23,287 nucleotides of DNA, taken from the IMG/VR virus record IMGVR_UViG_3300049479_000081, positions 1 through 23,287 of that record; one strand, given 5' to 3'. Origin of the DNA: a virus. Each line of letters begins with the position of its first letter. Within the stretch, counting starts at the first letter, position 1. The translations under genes and the position numbers were made by a program. The notes under the pieces are model-generated. The model was not told the DNA's origin. It ran no database searches and was given only the letters and a program-made list of their open reading frames with translations. Shown in pieces: positions 21,032 through 23,287 of this stretch.

Positions 21032-22254
21032 TGGGCGCCACCAAGTTCTCAGGCTGGAAGTACGGCATGGACAACATCCACCAGCCGCACGACCTGCCCG
21101 ACGGCACGCTGCGGCGCGCCGTGAATGTAGATGTCTCGGACTCCGGGAAACTGCGCCGCCGCCGCGGCTTCTCGCCGACCCTGTCGGCCGCCGGTGCCCA
21201 CTCCCTGTGGGGGGACCGCGCCGGCAATGGCTATTTCGTGGCCGCCGACACGCTCAAGCGCCTCAACCTGGACGGCACGGCTGCCGTCATTGGAGCCGTG
21301 GCGACCGGCAGCAACCCGCTGTCGTTCGAAGAGGCTGGATCCGCCATCTACTTCATGAGCTCGGCAGCGCGTGGCCGGCTGGTTGGTGGCGCGCTAGACA
21401 CGTGGGGCGTCGATGTGCCGACGTCGCCGCCGCAGATGATGCCGGACGCCGGAGTGCTCGACGCCGGCAAGTACATGGCGGCCATCACCTACCTGCTGGC
21501 CGACGGCCGCGAGTCGGGCGCCTCGGCCCTGCAGTCGATCACCCTGGCGGCGTCCGGCGGCATCAGCTTCTACGGGCTGCCGATCCCGACACAGGCGGCC
21601 GTGGTGAAGAAGCGCATCTACATGACGACCGCCAACGGCGAGACGCTGTACCGCGTAGCCGAGTGCGCGGCAGCCGACAGCGTCGCGGCATTCGAGTCGT
21701 TCGGCGCCGAACTGCGCACGGCCTACCTGACACCGCCCCCGCTGGGCACGTGCATCGCCTACACGCTGGGCCGCATGTTCATCGCCGACGGCAAGACGGT
21801 GTGGTTCACAGAGGCCCTTGACCTCGACCACTGCGACCGCCGCCGCAACTTCTACCGGTTCCCGGCCGACGTGACGCTGATCGCCGGCGCCAAGGATGGC
21901 CTCTACGTGTGCGCCGACCGGACGTACTTCATCGCCGCCGCCGGTACGCCGGAGGCCAACCAGACCGCCGTGCTGGGCTTCGGGGCAGCCGCCGGCAGCC
22001 GCGCGCAGATGCCGACCACCGAGCAATGGATGTGGTTCAGCGAGCGCGGCGCCGTGCTGGCCAAGGACGGCGGCGCCGTCGAGATCCTCGCCGAGAAGCG
22101 CGTGGCGCCAGGTCGCATGACTTCGGCGGCAGCACTGGTCCGCGAGCAGGACGGCTGCCGTCAATTCATCGTCGTCGGCAATCAGGCCGAGGCATCCACT
22201 TTGCAGTGCGGCAGCTACGCCGAAGCGGAAATCATCAGGAGAGCAAAAGCATGA
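21031..22254 (+). CDS. Probable tail nozzle/stabilisation protein, propeller-like (407 aa)
   Basis: ATG at 21031 overlaps the adaptor stop by one base. The sequence shows NVDVSDSGKLRRRRGFSPTL near the N-terminus, then repeated strand-loop units (HSLWGDRAGNGYFVAA, TAYLTPPPLGTCIAY, TLIAGAKDGLYVCAD, WFSERGAVLAKDGG) typical of beta-propeller blades. Phage short-tail nozzle and hub proteins, such as P22 gp10 or T7 gp12, contain propeller domains and have similar size. The position after the adaptor supports a nozzle role. The family is not certain. Confidence 0.6.
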   Translation: MGATKFSGWKYGMDNIHQPHDLPDGTLRRAVNVDVSDSGKLRRRRGFSPTLSAAGAHSLWGDRAGNGYFVAADTLKRLNLDGTAAVIGAVATGSNPLSFEEAGSAIYFMSSAARGRLVGGALDTWGVDVPTSPPQMMPDAGVLDAGKYMAAITYLLADGRESGASALQSITLAASGGISFYGLPIPTQAAVVKKRIYMTTANGETLYRVAECAAADSVAAFESFGAELRTAYLTPPPLGTCIAYTLGRMFIADGKTVWFTEALDLDHCDRRRNFYRFPADVTLIAGAKDGLYVCADRTYFIAAAGTPEANQTAVLGFGAAAGSRAQMPTTEQWMWFSERGAVLAKDGGAVEILAEKRVAPGRMTSAAALVREQDGCRQFIVVGNQAEASTLQCGSYAEAEIIRRAKA

Positions 22255-22841
22255 AAACCATCGTCACGAAGTTCGCCGCCCTGCTTGCCATGGCATCCGT
22301 CCACCTCGTTTCTCAGGCCCTGAACTGGCTCCACCGGTGGGTCAGCGGGTCCGAGGTCCGTGTTGGCTTCACCTATCTGGTCGAGCACGTCCGCGGCGGC
22401 GTCGTCATCGACCGCGAGCTGGTGCACAACCTCGTGCCGACCGAGGGCCTGAACTACATCCTCGAGTCCTCGCTACGCGGTGGCGCCGCACTGAGTACGT
22501 GGTACATCGCGCTCTTCGAGGGCAACTACACGCCCGTGGCAGGCGTCACGGCATCCAGCTTCCCGGCGGCGGCAACCGAGAGCACGGCCTACGATCAGGC
22601 AACGCGTGTCTCCTGGGTGTCGGCGGCGGCGTCAGCGGGCAGCGTGACGAACTCGGCGAGCAAGGCCGTGTTCACGATTAACGCCGTCAAGACCATCTAC
22701 GGCCTGGCGCAGTCGAGCGTTGCCGCCAAGTCGGCGACCTCCGGCGTGCTGGCCAGCGTGGCGCGATTCACGACGCCCAAGGCCGTGGAAGTCGGCGACG
22801 AGCTGCGCGTCACCAGCACGATCACGATGACCAGCGCGTAA
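22251..22841 (+). CDS. Phage structural protein of unknown role (196 aa)
   Basis: ATG at 22251 has AGGAG at 22237-22241 and overlaps the previous stop by four bases. Residues 1-26 include a hydrophobic stretch (FAALLAMASVHLVSQAL), unusual for a virion protein; it could be a membrane segment or a buried helix. The rest is a familiar phage module (HNLVPTEGLNYILESSLRGG, WYIALFEGNYTP), then a beta-rich Ser/Thr/Ala part. Similar modules occur in genes next to head or tail genes. The actual role is not known to me. Confidence 0.6.
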   Translation: MKTIVTKFAALLAMASVHLVSQALNWLHRWVSGSEVRVGFTYLVEHVRGGVVIDRELVHNLVPTEGLNYILESSLRGGAALSTWYIALFEGNYTPVAGVTASSFPAAATESTAYDQATRVSWVSAAASAGSVTNSASKAVFTINAVKTIYGLAQSSVAAKSATSGVLASVARFTTPKAVEVGDELRVTSTITMTSA

Positions 22842-22853
22842 CCGGGGGCTGCG

Positions 22854-23287
22854 ATGACGATCAAGTTCTCGACCGGGCTGCGCAACTTCCTGGCGGCCCT
22901 GGGCAGCTACAAGGACGCCTTCCAGAACGGGAAGCTCGAAATCTACTCGGGCGCCCAGCCGGCGAACGCCGATGCGGCCGTGACCGGGACACTGCTCTGC
23001 ACGATCACCGACAACGCGGGAGCCCGCACGGCTGAAGTGCTGGCCTCGGGCACCGTGACGCTGACGGGCGGCGCCTCGGGCTCCGTCAATACGCTGACCG
23101 TGAACGGCGTCGAGATCATGGGCGCCGCCGTGCCCTACAACACCTCGCTCACCCAGACGGCTGCCGACGTCGCGGCGCAGTGCAACCGCTTCCGCGGCAA
23201 CGTCGAGTACAACGTGACGTCGTCGGGCGCCGTCGTCACCATCACGGCGCTGCCGGGCACCGGCACGAGCCCGAACGGCTTCGTGGT
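22854..23287 (+). CDS. Phage structural protein, 3' end missing (144 aa visible)
   Basis: ATG at 22854 has GGGGG at 22844-22848 upstream. The window ends inside the gene. The visible part starts with FSTGLRNFLAALGSYKDAF and the LEIYSGAQPANADAAVTG segment found in small phage structural proteins. A beta module (GVEIMGAAVPYN, AADVAAQC, GAVVTITALPG) follows that resembles the N-terminal module of the 690-aa surface protein at 5287. It follows the preceding structural gene by 12 bases and is likely part of the same head-tail operon. Role unknown. Confidence 0.65.
   Translation, partial: MTIKFSTGLRNFLAALGSYKDAFQNGKLEIYSGAQPANADAAVTGTLLCTITDNAGARTAEVLASGTVTLTGGASGSVNTLTVNGVEIMGAAVPYNTSLTQTAADVAAQCNRFRGNVEYNVTSSGAVVTITALPGTGTSPNGFV

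Noticed and set aside
1-23287. tRNA genes, integrase, repressor or attachment sites
   Set aside because: None recognised by eye on either strand. Lifestyle therefore left open.

Overview
The window is a stretch of a tailed-bacteriophage genome, either a free phage or a prophage. Every supportable gene lies on the + strand. The genes are tightly packed, and many are joined by 4-base ATGA or GTGA stop/start overlaps. GC content is high (roughly 60-65% by eye). The small early proteins resemble families common in phages of Betaproteobacteria and related Gammaproteobacteria, so a betaproteobacterial host is the best guess. This is inference: no host gene, integrase, attachment site or repressor is visible, so a temperate lifestyle cannot be stated.

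Region 1 (1-3352) is an early/replication module. It holds two tiny proteins, a replication initiator-like winged-helix protein with an internal array of 15-bp direct repeats (a lambda-O-like origin candidate), a DUF6475-type protein in the usual helicase-loader position, a composite protein carrying a Gp49 (N4 gp49/Sf6 gp66) domain, and a small unknown protein. A possible sigma70 promoter at 3375-3403 faces the next block.

Region 2 (3437-10739) is a nine-gene block of virion surface, fibre or adhesin-type proteins. It includes a protein with an apparent FCCH-like domain fused to a BppU-like domain, two collagen-like proteins that share an N-terminal anchor motif, a small membrane protein, and three proteins I cannot name, one of them probably a beta-helix. 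The end of the second collagen-like fibre is markedly AT-richer than its surroundings.

Region 3 (10736-12894) is a lysis cassette: a small lipoprotein with an HExxH motif, a membrane-anchored coiled-coil protein, a Cys-rich mini-protein, a 39-aa membrane peptide, a Cys/His amidase- or peptidase-type endolysin, a holin candidate, and an Rz-like inner spanin with an Rz1-like protein nested in another frame.

Region 4 (12891-23287) is the packaging and head module: small and large terminase, P22-type portal, scaffold, an unusual 260-bp leader, an N4-gp56-type major capsid protein, a probable decoration protein, an intrinsic terminator, a small protein, an SU10-like head-tail adaptor, a propeller-like nozzle/stabilisation candidate, and two further structural proteins, the last cut by the window end. 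No tape measure or tail tube is seen. Portal, scaffold and adaptor together suggest a podovirus-like short-tailed particle.

The features most worth checking are the repeat array inside the initiator gene, the structured and internally duplicated leader before the coat gene, the HExxH lipoprotein at the head of the lysis genes, and the placement of the fibre block between replication and lysis genes. I did not find a clear defence system, a diversity-generating retroelement or a CRISPR array.
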